DNA of 39,992 nucleotides, taken from assembly GCA_964396165.1 (NCBI GenBank), contig CAYNEF010000033.1:1-39992 (forward strand), read 5' to 3'. The first letter of the stretch is position 1. Each line of letters begins with the position of its first letter. This stretch comes from CALCZU01 sp964396165. GTDB lineage: Bacteria; Bdellovibrionota; FAC87; UBA2466. Shown here piece after piece: positions 32,996 to 39,950 of the stretch. Both the position numbers and the translations under genes were made by a program. The notes under the pieces are model-generated. The model did no database searches. It was not told where the DNA came from and saw only the letters and a list, made by a program, of their open reading frames with translations.

Positions 32996-35407
32996 ATGAA
33001 ACTTCTGAAGTGGGAATTAATTGGGCTCATCCTTTTGTCGGGTTTTACTGCCTATGCAAAAGATCCTCTCGTAAAAGCGATTGAAATTCGCGGCAATAAA
33101 AAAATCGAAAAGCCTGCAATCTTACAAAAAGTAAAAACGAGTATCGGCAGTTTTTTAAACAAAGAAGTTTTAAGAGAAGACATTCGTTCCATTTTCCAAC
33201 TGGGCTTTTTTGACAGCGTGAACGCCTCTGAAGACGATTTTGAAAATGGCATCAAAGTAATTTTCGACGTGAAGGAAAAGCCTGTTATCGCCTCGATTGA
33301 ATACCAGGGTTTAGACGCTCTAGATAAAGACGACATCAAAGATCAGGTTCAAATTAAAGAATACGAAGTTTTAGACCTTCAAAAACTCAAAGCCACTGTT
33401 GAAAAGCTGCAAAGCAAGTACGAGGAAAAAGGGTATTATCTAGCAGATATCCGCTACGAAATTGTTCCAGATGACGCCAGAAACGAATCCAAGATTATTT
33501 TTCACATTGAAGAAAACGACAAGATTCAGGTGAAAAAAATCAACATCATCGGAGCAAAGAAAATTGCGGTCGAAGATTTAAAGTCTGTCATGCAAACAAA
33601 AGAAGGCGGAGCTTTTTCCTGGTTATCAGGCAGTGGAGCTTACCGCGAAGCTGTATTTGAGCGTGATGTGGCGACTATGGGTTTTTACTACGGCACATTC
33701 GGGTATGTCCGTGCCCGTTTTGGCAAACCTGAAGTGACGGTCTCCCCAGATAAAAAATATATTTACATCACTTTTTCTGTGGAAGAAGGCGAGCAATATA
33801 ACGTCGGAAAAGTAGATTTCGCAGGTGATTTACTTTATTCCCGTGAAGAACTCGTGACAGATTCCAAGCTGATTCCGGGTGAAATATTCAATACTGAGAC
33901 ATTGCGCCGTGAAACTTTAAAATACACGGATAAGTATTCTGATTTGGGTTACGCTTTTGCGAACGTGGTACCGCAGCCGATGATCCATGATGATACACGT
34001 ACAGTGGATTTGACCTATGAAGTAGAGCGTGGAGAACGCGTCTTTATTGGTAAGATCGTTGTGACGAGTAATACGCGTACCAAAGACAAAGTCGTCCGAC
34101 GCGAGCTTTCCATCCATGAAGGCGAACTATTTAGTGGTTCCAAAAAACGCGAATCCAGAGAAAGTGTGATGCGTCTTGGGTACTTTGACAGTGTTGAGTT
34201 TCACCAGACAACTTCTAAAACCGATCCGAATGTGGTGGATATGGAAGTGCGGGTAAAAGAACGATCTACCGGACAGCTTGTGATTGGGGCAGGGTATGCG
34301 ACGGGAAGTGTGGGCTTCACAGCGCATGCGCAGCTTTCTCAAAATAACTTCTTAGGCAATGGACAAGTAGCAAGCTTCTCGGCCGAAATGCGAACCGGGC
34401 AAAAGTTCTATCAATTTAACTTAAACTTTCAGGAACCCTATGTCGGCTCTACTTTGTGGAGCTTGGGTGGAGACTTGTACCAGATTAGACGCGATATTTA
34501 TTCGTTCTCATCGACGCCTACCTTCAGCGAAACAAGAACTGGCGCTGGAATTAAATTGGGGCACCCAATCGTCGATTACACGTCTCTCTTTTTAAATTAC
34601 AAATTTGAAAACGCCTACGTGCCTTCCGATACGATTATCGATCAGACGCTGATCCCGTTTGAATCTGTGAACGGTTACACGAGTAGCGCTACGGCTAGTG
34701 TGGTGTTTGATAAACGCGATGACAGATACGATCCTCGTTCTGGTTACTACTGGAGTATTTCTAATGAGTACGCAGGTCTTGGGGGCGATAGAAAATATAA
34801 TAAAGTCTCTGCAAACTTTAAGTACTTCTACCCCATTTTTTCAGATTTGATTTTCCGATTAAATGTTGTCGCAGGTACTGTTAAATCTTCGGATCCAAGT
34901 AAACCAGTACCTGTTACAGAGCTTTATTTCTTAGGGGGCTTGGGCAACTTGCGTGGCTATAAAGCAGGTTTTGTCGGCCCTGAACGCGTTATCGGAGAAG
35001 GAATTGCGAAAGACGATCCACGATTGGGCGAAGGTGCTAGATACAAGCCTGGAAAAGAAAAAACGGATACAGAACCTGCCGTCGCAGAACAACCAGGGCT
35101 TAAAGGACAAAAGTTTGTATTCGGGGGACACAACCAAGCGTTTGCGCAAGCTGAACTTGAATTTCCGATCTTAAAAGAAGCGCGTTTAAGAGGCGTGTTC
35201 TTTTTTGACGCTGGTAATGCGTGGGATGATTTAAGTAATTTACCTGAAGATAGACATACACTTTACACAGATTTCGGTTGGGGCTTTAGATGGTTCACGC
35301 CTATCGGCCCCTTGCGTTTTGAATTTGGCTATCCTATCGTTAGCACCGGAAATGGTTTAAAATCGGGATCGCCTGAGTTTCAGTTTAGTATCGGACAATC
35401 ATTTTAA
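32996..35407 (+). CDS. bamA: outer-membrane protein assembly factor BamA
   Basis: An 803-residue Omp85 protein with a signal peptide ending TAYA. The N-terminal ~410 residues contain POTRA repeats (VKAIEIRGNKKIEKPAI; VKKINIIGAKKIAVEDLK; NVGKVDFAGDLLYSREEL; FIGKIVVTSNTRTKDKVVRREL), and the rest is a 16-strand barrel. NLRGYKAGFVGPERV carries the RGY version of the VRGF loop-6 motif, and a charged ~55-residue insertion follows it. The protein ends in QFSIGQSF with the terminal Phe. It folds and inserts outer-membrane barrels. ATG 32996 is used; a TTG just before it is in frame. skp follows 14 bases later. Confidence 0.95.
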   Translation: MKLLKWELIGLILLSGFTAYAKDPLVKAIEIRGNKKIEKPAILQKVKTSIGSFLNKEVLREDIRSIFQLGFFDSVNASEDDFENGIKVIFDVKEKPVIASIEYQGLDALDKDDIKDQVQIKEYEVLDLQKLKATVEKLQSKYEEKGYYLADIRYEIVPDDARNESKIIFHIEENDKIQVKKINIIGAKKIAVEDLKSVMQTKEGGAFSWLSGSGAYREAVFERDVATMGFYYGTFGYVRARFGKPEVTVSPDKKYIYITFSVEEGEQYNVGKVDFAGDLLYSREELVTDSKLIPGEIFNTETLRRETLKYTDKYSDLGYAFANVVPQPMIHDDTRTVDLTYEVERGERVFIGKIVVTSNTRTKDKVVRRELSIHEGELFSGSKKRESRESVMRLGYFDSVEFHQTTSKTDPNVVDMEVRVKERSTGQLVIGAGYATGSVGFTAHAQLSQNNFLGNGQVASFSAEMRTGQKFYQFNLNFQEPYVGSTLWSLGGDLYQIRRDIYSFSSTPTFSETRTGAGIKLGHPIVDYTSLFLNYKFENAYVPSDTIIDQTLIPFESVNGYTSSATASVVFDKRDDRYDPRSGYYWSISNEYAGLGGDRKYNKVSANFKYFYPIFSDLIFRLNVVAGTVKSSDPSKPVPVTELYFLGGLGNLRGYKAGFVGPERVIGEGIAKDDPRLGEGARYKPGKEKTDTEPAVAEQPGLKGQKFVFGGHNQAFAQAELEFPILKEARLRGVFFFDAGNAWDDLSNLPEDRHTLYTDFGWGFRWFTPIGPLRFEFGYPIVSTGNGLKSGSPEFQFSIGQSF

Positions 35408-35421
35408 GGAGACAGACACAA

Positions 35422-35955
35422 ATGAAATTAACAACACTGGTATTGGCATTCACCTCTTTAACTCTATTTGCTGCTGAAGTAGGAAATAGCACCTTTCGCG
35501 TCGGCTTTGTCGATTTGCAAAAGGCTCTTCAGACAGTAGATGCTGGAAAAACTGCGAAGTCTGATTTGGAAAAGAAAGTAACGTCCAAAAGATCAGAACT
35601 TGAAAAATCCCAAGCTGCGCTTCAAACAGAAGCAGAAGCTTTTGAAAAGAAGGCCGCTCTTTTAAGCGACGCTGAAAAACAAAAGAAACAAGCAGAGCTC
35701 CAGAAGAAGTTTGCCGAATTACAAAAAGCTGCAGCAGAATCCCAAATGGATTTACAACGCCACGAAAGAGAACTTACAAAGCCTCTTATCGACGAACTGC
35801 GCGCCATCATCGAAGGCATCGGACGCGACAAAGGTTTGCAGCTTGTTCTTGAAAAGAACGAGGGCGCGGTCCTTTATTCTCAAGGCGGCGAAGACCTTAC
35901 CGAAGCCGTCATCACCAAATTCAATTCCACGCATAAAGGTACAAAGAAAAAGTAA
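35422..35955 (+). CDS. skp: periplasmic OmpH/Skp-family chaperone
   Basis: A 177-residue protein with a signal peptide (MKLTTLVLAFTSLTLFA), then FRVGFVDLQKALQTVDAGK, the strand-and-helix start typical of Skp/OmpH. Two long Lys/Glu/Gln-rich coiled-coil arms (~55-125) and a C-terminal strand-helix (IGRDKGLQLVLEKNEGAVLYS) follow. It would hold unfolded barrels for BamA. AAGGAGAC precedes the ATG. The final stop codon TAA overlaps the left end of the inverted-repeat element at 35954, so the last residues (KGTKKK) may have been set by the insertion. Confidence 0.93.
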   Translation: MKLTTLVLAFTSLTLFAAEVGNSTFRVGFVDLQKALQTVDAGKTAKSDLEKKVTSKRSELEKSQAALQTEAEAFEKKAALLSDAEKQKKQAELQKKFAELQKAAAESQMDLQRHERELTKPLIDELRAIIEGIGRDKGLQLVLEKNEGAVLYSQGGEDLTEAVITKFNSTHKGTKKK

Positions 35956-36051
35956 AAGGTACGGCATTCCTTTCATCATTTCACGCTCCCCTAAAGTTGC
36001 GTAAATCAGATGAACATGGCCTATATTTTGTTTTCAATGAGGAGTTATTAA

Positions 36052-36453
36052 ATGAAGCGAAGTATTACTCTGTGGGCTCTGATATTTCTTCTAGGGTTCA
36101 GTATAGCTTCTAGAGCGGCAGATACTCTTGAGTACGGTCAGTTTTCAGTTAGTTTAAAAGTTAAAAACATCCAAAAGTCATATGACTTCTACTCTACCCT
36201 CGGGTTTAAAAAAGTAATGGGTGATCTAGCCCAAAAGTGGATCATTTTATCTAATACGTCTGCTGTCATCGGTCTTTTTGAAGAGAACGAGGGCAATATT
36301 CTTACATTTAATCCGAAAGATGTTCGATCCCTTCACAAGGCATTAAAGGCGAAGGGAATCAAATTTGATAAGGAACCAGTAGGAGTCGCTGGACCAGGTT
36401 ACGCAATGCTAAGAGACTTAGATGGAAATGTGATTCTTTTAGATCAACATTGA
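36052..36453 (+). CDS. exported VOC (glyoxalase/bleomycin-resistance fold) protein
   Basis: A 133-residue protein with a signal peptide (~1-22, ending SRAA). The remainder is one VOC-type half: FSVSLKVKNIQKSYDFYSTLGFKKV, then KWIILSNTSAVIGLFEENEG, then VAGPGYAMLRDLDGNVILLDQH. The final DLDGNVILLDQH keeps the DPDGN-I-E-like motif, but the usual metal-binding His/Glu set is incomplete. Periplasmic VOC proteins are uncommon. GAGGAG lies eight bases before the ATG. The gene is wholly inside the inverted-repeat element, with its promoter region (TATATT near 36022) and terminator also inside, so it looks like passenger cargo. Confidence 0.75.
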   Translation: MKRSITLWALIFLLGFSIASRAADTLEYGQFSVSLKVKNIQKSYDFYSTLGFKKVMGDLAQKWIILSNTSAVIGLFEENEGNILTFNPKDVRSLHKALKAKGIKFDKEPVGVAGPGYAMLRDLDGNVILLDQH

Positions 36454-36477
36454 TATATACGAATTCAGCTGAAAATT

Positions 36478-36516
36478 AAAAACGGCATTCCTTTTTAGGG
36501 AATGCCGTTTTCTTTT
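36478..36516 (+). terminator. intrinsic terminator built from element end sequences
   Basis: AACGGCATTCC (36481-36491) and GGAATGCCGTT (36499-36509) form a perfect 11-bp stem with a 7-base loop, followed by TTTTCTTTT. The stem is the core of the element's terminal repeat, reused as a terminator behind the VOC gene. Confidence 0.8.
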
Positions 36517-36588
36517 AAATGATTGAATTGTCAAACTAAGCTCCCAACTTTTGGGGAGCGCATATTGCAAAAAGGAATGCCGTACCTT

Positions 36589-36717
36589 TTAGAGGACGAG
36601 CATGCTTAGGAGAACTAGGCAGAGTACCAGGATGAGTCTCATCACCCAGGGGCTTCTTGTGTCCCAGGATTCCAGCCACGCTTGGGCTCGTAATTTAGTA
36701 TCTGTTAATCGGATCAT
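36589..36717 (-). CDS. 42-residue single-pass membrane protein
   Basis: A short open frame starting MIRLTDTKLRAQAWLESW and ending in a hydrophobic helix (VMRLILVLCLVLLSMLVL, residues 25-42). It has a basic N-terminal side and a C-terminal transmembrane tail, the layout of small tail-anchored or inner-membrane proteins. GAAGGG lies about seven bases upstream of the ATG, and the gene begins 15 bases after the stop of the 239-residue lipoprotein gene on the same strand, so it is probably the last gene of that operon. Its stop codon TAA overlaps the right end of the inverted-repeat element, and the last few residues may derive from it. No family is recognised. Confidence 0.55.
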   Translation of the reverse strand: MIRLTDTKLRAQAWLESWDTRSPWVMRLILVLCLVLLSMLVL

Positions 36718-36732
36718 ATAGCACCCTTCGTA

Positions 36733-37452
36733 TTAACGAGATTGGTAACGAAGAATCGGGCCACCGTAACTTGGGTTACCGATTTGTACAGTGACACATC
36801 CGTAAATTCTACCTGCAGGTGACAAGAATGCTGCGCAGTCTTGGCCTACGAAGACTTGAATCGTGTCTGTTGTATAAGTTGGAGTCCCTGTTTGTGGGTA
36901 AGGGCTGCCGTAGTAAGTCGGCATGGTCGGAACTTGGATTGTTCCTTGTAACACCATTTGGATAGAACCATCTTGTACGCGGTATGTACCTGGGATGGTA
37001 GGTGCGCCGTTCGTAACAGTATTTGTGCTGACACAAATATTGAAATTTTGTCCTGTGACTGGGTAACGGTTCAATGTTGCAAGATCAGGAAGGTATAAAT
37101 TTCCGCTGGCAACCACGTTTTGTCCAGGCGTATTGTAAGCTGCCATGTTTGCAAGCTGCACATTCAACGTCAAACTATTGGAAGAAGTGTAAGCGGTTTG
37201 CGCGCCGACAAGATTTCCGTAAAAAAGTGGACTGCTTTGATTCAGCGGCATCGTGCCTGCAACCACTGGGCAATTCGTACCAGGAATTGCTGGAGGTGGT
37301 GGCGGGGGAGCCGGAGCTACTGGCGCAACAGGAGCCGGTGCTTGTGGCGCCGGAGCTGGAGCTGCTTGCTGTTCGTCTTTTTTTCCGCAGCTTGCTGTCA
37401 TCAGAAGTACTGCGAGTACTGAAAAGGTAAATTTAAAGTTCGTTTTTGTCAT
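36733..37452 (-). CDS. proline-rich lipoprotein
   Basis: A 239-residue lipoprotein with lipobox TASC and lipidated C22, followed by GKKDEQQ and a Pro/Ala linker (residues ~30-57, including seven consecutive prolines in PPPPPPP-like runs). The C-terminal ~180 residues are Thr/Tyr/Gly-rich and beta-like (SSNSLTLNVQLAN, TVTNGAPTIPGTYRVQDG), with three cysteines. No family is recognised. AGGAGAA lies six bases before the ATG, inside the end of the upstream lipoprotein gene, so the two are translationally coupled. The shared start CGKK(D/E) and Pro linker suggest the two are distant paralogues. Confidence 0.7.
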   Translation of the reverse strand: MTKTNFKFTFSVLAVLLMTASCGKKDEQQAAPAPAPQAPAPVAPVAPAPPPPPPAIPGTNCPVVAGTMPLNQSSPLFYGNLVGAQTAYTSSNSLTLNVQLANMAAYNTPGQNVVASGNLYLPDLATLNRYPVTGQNFNICVSTNTVTNGAPTIPGTYRVQDGSIQMVLQGTIQVPTMPTYYGSPYPQTGTPTYTTDTIQVFVGQDCAAFLSPAGRIYGCVTVQIGNPSYGGPILRYQSR

Positions 37453-37453
37453 T

Positions 37454-38269
37454 TTATTCTCCTGTAAGTGTCGTCCAATTCGAATATTTGGTTTCGAAAG
37501 TTCCCAATTTTTTGACCGCAGAATCGGTTGTGCTCATGAAAGTCTTGCAAGGGGTTGCAGTGTCTATCACCGGTTGAGTCGGGCAAACTGAAGTGTTGGT
37601 ACCAGTTCCTGTCGGGCCTGTGTAGCCGTAGGGGTAAGTAACAGAACATTTAAATTCGATTTTTGTGCAGTAGTTAAAACTTTGCACGCTAGATCCGCCG
37701 TTAGTGGTCGGAAGGGTAAAAGAAATTTTCGGATCAGTTGATTTTCTGACTCGGTAATAAACTTTACCGGTTAGTTTATCGTTCAGCATGGTGCCGATGA
37801 CTCTGAAAAGAGTTTCGTCATCTGCAAAGGTAATGTCGAAATTATCTGTGCTGATGGCTGTATTAAGAGATTCCGTGCCTTCGAAAGAAGGAAGGCTTGC
37901 TCCCCAGAAACCCTGGTTGTCTTCAAAACCGAAGAGTAAATCAGAACCTTTCAAAGAAGTTCTGCTGTTAGGCAAATGCAAAACAAGGCGGGCGTCGCCC
38001 ACGACAGGAAGAAATACATTTCCTGCGAGTTCTTTTAAGCCAATGTAATTTACTTTATCTGTCAGATTTACCGCTACACTGCCGGCCATATCGGGCAGTC
38101 TCGGATCAGGTGTGGGTGTAGGAACCGGGGCCGGCGCAACGGGCGCGGGTTCGGAATGTTCCGGATTTACGGATTCAGGAACTTTGGTCGACGTGTCTTC
38201 TTTTTTACCGCAAGAAATTACGGAAAAACACACGACGAGCACTAATAAATTTTTAATAAGCCCGTTCAA
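37454..38269 (-). CDS. lipoprotein with Pro-rich linker, TTG start
   Basis: A 271-residue lipoprotein (MNGLIKNLLVLVVCFSVISC, lipidated C20) starting at TTG 38269. A perfect GGAGG lies five bases before this TTG, and the frame's earlier ATG (38287) has none and would place the GGAGG inside the coding region. After GKKEDTSTKV comes a Pro/Ala/Glu linker (~30-58) and a ~210-residue beta-rich domain (AGSVAVNLTDKVNYIGLKEL, KLTGKVYYRVRKS). Cysteines near the C-terminus (YCTKIEFKC, VCPTQ, PCKTF) could form disulfides. No family is recognised. It is the first gene of a three-gene operon with a second lipoprotein and a 42-residue membrane protein. Confidence 0.7.
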   Translation of the reverse strand: MNGLIKNLLVLVVCFSVISCGKKEDTSTKVPESVNPEHSEPAPVAPAPVPTPTPDPRLPDMAGSVAVNLTDKVNYIGLKELAGNVFLPVVGDARLVLHLPNSRTSLKGSDLLFGFEDNQGFWGASLPSFEGTESLNTAISTDNFDITFADDETLFRVIGTMLNDKLTGKVYYRVRKSTDPKISFTLPTTNGGSSVQSFNYCTKIEFKCSVTYPYGYTGPTGTGTNTSVCPTQPVIDTATPCKTFMSTTDSAVKKLGTFETKYSNWTTLTGE

Positions 38270-38350
38270 GAGAACCTCCACAAACATACAACGTGAACTA
38301 CAACTACAAACTAAGGGACGATTTTGTCCCAGAGCTCGGGCAGTTGGGTA

Positions 38351-38382
38351 CTTGTGCAAGACGAATACCACTAGGGCACAAG
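38351..38382. promoter_or_regulatory. CTTGTGC-N18-GCACAAG inverted repeat
   Basis: Perfect 7-bp arms at 38351-38357 and 38376-38382, about 80-110 bases upstream of the TTG start of the lipoprotein operon. An operator is possible; no promoter hexamers are convincing nearby. Confidence 0.3.
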
Positions 38383-38461
38383 CTAAGACTGTCCGAATTC
38401 AGTGTCAGATTGTTAAACAACTGTTAGAAAGTGAACACTGCGTTAGGGGATGGGGATTGCA

Positions 38462-38551
38462 TTGCGAGTGGTGGGGCTTGTGTATGGGAGGGGGAGCGCT
38501 CCAACCCCAAAGTCGCGTCCCCCTCCCATACACAAGCCCCACCACTCGCAA
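38462..38551. repeat. 34-bp perfect inverted repeat, REP-like
   Basis: The left arm (38462-38495, beginning TTGCGAGTGGTGGGGCTT and ending GGGAGGGGGA) and its exact complement (38518-38551) are separated by 22 bases that include GCGCTCC and CGCG. The left arm and spacer resemble the sequence at the right edge of the window (GAGTGGTGG...GAGGGGGAGCGCTCCA), so this is a dispersed family. No coding content. Confidence 0.8.
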
Positions 38552-38737
38552 GTATCGCTCATTCTGTAATGCAGACTGGTCTGTGGGTCGTTTAAAATCC
38601 TTTTTAGACTGGAAAAAAAGATATTAGGACTGGTGCGGTCTTAATTGAATAATTTGATTGGCTTGTGGAGAAATTTTTCTAGCCTAGTGGTGGCTTGTCG
38701 TGTAAATTTTCACTCAGATTTTAAACAAGGAGAAGAT

Positions 38738-39076
38738 ATGTCGTACATCGTGACTCAACATTGTGTGGACTGTAAGTATACAGACTGTGTGGCAGTATGC
38801 CCCGTAGACGCCTTTCATGAAGGCGAAAGAATGGTCTATATCAACCCTGACACCTGTGTGAACTGCGATGCATGCGTTCCCGCATGTCCAGTAGAAGCCA
38901 TCTTCTCCGAAGAAAATTTACCGGCTAAATTCCAGTCATATATCGCCATCAACGTAGATGGTTGTGTATCGAACCCCATCATCAATCAGAAGAAAGATGC
39001 TTTGCCAGGCGCAAAGTCTCTCGAAGAATTGAAAACGATGGACAATCAAGGGTACGTTCCACCCAATTTCCCATAG
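38738..39076 (+). CDS. fdxA: seven-iron (3Fe-4S/4Fe-4S) ferredoxin
   Basis: A 112-residue ferredoxin. Cysteines at 9, 12, 17, 21, 40, 43, 46 and 50 reproduce exactly the spacing of Azotobacter-type FdI (shifted by one), with CKYTDCVAVCPVDAF and CVNCDACVPACPVEAI, so one 3Fe-4S and one 4Fe-4S cluster are expected. The C-terminal ~60 residues (PAKFQSYIAINVDGC...) are the usual extension. It is a low-potential cytosolic electron carrier. AAGGAGA lies six bases before ATG 38738; the frame is open to 38645, but that start lacks a ribosome-binding site and adds a non-homologous leader. Confidence 0.93.
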   Translation: MSYIVTQHCVDCKYTDCVAVCPVDAFHEGERMVYINPDTCVNCDACVPACPVEAIFSEENLPAKFQSYIAINVDGCVSNPIINQKKDALPGAKSLEELKTMDNQGYVPPNFP

Positions 39077-39233
39077 TACTTTTGGTTTTTTCACTCGTAA
39101 AACTCGTATAGCTTTTTTCATTTGCGTATAGCGATTGTACGTATTCACGTATTAAACACGTGATTTCGGATTAGCTATTTTCCCGAGTGAATACGCTTAA
39201 GCTTTCAATGACATTACTCGTGTATTCCATATT

Positions 39234-39268
39234 CCACAAATTGTGGCATTTGTGTTGCAATTCATATT
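39234..39268 (+). promoter_or_regulatory. CCACAAATTGTGG palindrome overlapping a putative promoter
   Basis: A perfect 13-bp palindrome (39234-39246) includes TTGTGG as a possible -35; CATATT (39263-39268) lies 16 bp downstream as a possible -10. The wider intergenic region (39077-39304) also contains TCACGT/ACGTGA arms (39145-39163) and repeated GTATTCAC/GTGAATAC words. Confidence 0.35.
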
Positions 39269-39304
39269 CACAAGACTGTTGATGTGGAGTTTGCGGAGGT
39301 TGTT

Positions 39305-39844
39305 ATGGAAAACGTGAGCGTAGGGAAGAAAGTTTTCTTCTTTCTCCTATTGGTTTTGGTTCTAGATTTATCCACGGCAGAAAATGCCGAAGCGAGACGC
39401 CGAATTTTCGGAAGACGAAATCGTGGTGTTTCCAGAAGGGTATGTCGCAATGTGAACCGGAATTTCAATAGAAACTTAAATCGTTTTGCGTCCAGTAACG
39501 GCTTTTTTAATAACCGCAACTTTAACCGTTTCAACAATGATTTTAGAGCGAATATTAATGATCCCTTTGCACTGGGAAGAGTACCGGCAGATATTCTGTC
39601 GAGCTTAACTCTCGACCCGACGGGAAGTTTGCAGCGTCTTGCGATTGCCCCCAATATCGGCGTCGATCGCAATGGCAGATTCTTTGAATTAGATGGTTTG
39701 AATAGCCTTGCGGTTAGACAGCCATTACAGTTTTCGAATGGCCAGTTTTTTGGTGGCCTGAATAGTAGTGTGAACCAAGACACTTTGTTGCAGATGCAAC
39801 TGGTGAATCAGTCCGGCAACTTTGATACGCTACCGTTTCAGTAA
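39305..39844 (+). CDS. secreted Asn/Arg-rich protein of unknown function
   Basis: A 179-residue exported protein. ATG 39305 follows GGAGG by six bases and opens a signal peptide (KKVFFFLLLVLVLDLSTAENAEA). The upstream in-frame GTG at 39284 is therefore rejected. The mature N-terminal part is basic and repetitive in Asn, Arg and Phe (RRNRG, NVNRNFNRNLNRF, NNRNFNRFNND). The rest is neutral and Leu/Asn/Gln-rich with short repeats (GRVPADILSSLTLDPTGSLQ, FELDGLNSLAVRQPLQF). The Asn/Arg tract might bind polyanions such as peptidoglycan-linked polymers or nucleic acid, which is speculative. A strong terminator follows. Confidence 0.65.
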   Translation: MENVSVGKKVFFFLLLVLVLDLSTAENAEARRRIFGRRNRGVSRRVCRNVNRNFNRNLNRFASSNGFFNNRNFNRFNNDFRANINDPFALGRVPADILSSLTLDPTGSLQRLAIAPNIGVDRNGRFFELDGLNSLAVRQPLQFSNGQFFGGLNSSVNQDTLLQMQLVNQSGNFDTLPFQ

Positions 39845-39873
39845 AAAATTTTACGATTCCTGTCCCCCCCCAA

Positions 39874-39925
39874 TATTAAGCCTCTTGTCAGGTTACGAAG
39901 CCTGATAAGGGGCTTAATAATTTTT
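39874..39925 (+). terminator. intrinsic terminator after the secreted-protein gene
   Basis: TATTAAGCCTCTTGTCAGG (39874-39892) pairs with CCTGATAAGGGGCTTAATA (39901-39919) through a long stem with a few mismatches, followed by TTTTT. Confidence 0.85.
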
Positions 39926-39950
39926 AAGACGAAAATAGAAATGCATTGAG

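Larger units (their letters stand above)
35954..36590. repeat. inverted-repeat element, long form, enclosing a VOC gene
   Basis: Perfect 20-bp ends AAAAGGTACGGCATTCCTTT (35954-35973) and its complement (36571-36590) bound a 637-bp segment. Near the ends are further shared pieces: ACGCTCCCC then AAAGTTGCG at the left, and a GCTCCC/GGGAGC stem (36540-36545 / 36554-36559) at the right, mirroring the interior of the short element at 26320-26444. A second partial end pair (36481-36509) forms the VOC gene's terminator. Both flanking genes end with TAA at the element borders. Confidence 0.75.
38270..38737. other. 468-bp intergenic region between divergent genes
   Basis: No supported gene. It holds the upstream region of the lipoprotein operon (minus), a 7-bp inverted repeat (38351-38382), a G-rich stretch (38445-38460), a 34-bp perfect inverted repeat (38462-38551), a CAGAC/GTCTG near-palindrome (38572-38583) and the fdxA leader. 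Open frames across it follow the repeat and have no start signals. Confidence 0.6.

Noticed and set aside
38445..38494. G-rich stretch considered as a G-quadruplex
   Set aside because: The G-runs are separated by loops of up to 17 bases, and most of the run is needed for the perfect 34-bp inverted repeat, which explains the sequence better.
38112..38627. A 171-residue open frame on the plus strand over the start of the lipoprotein operon and the long inverted repeat
   Set aside because: It is antisense to a supported lipoprotein gene, runs through the palindrome, has no ribosome-binding site and has low-complexity Gly-rich translation from the Pro-rich linker.
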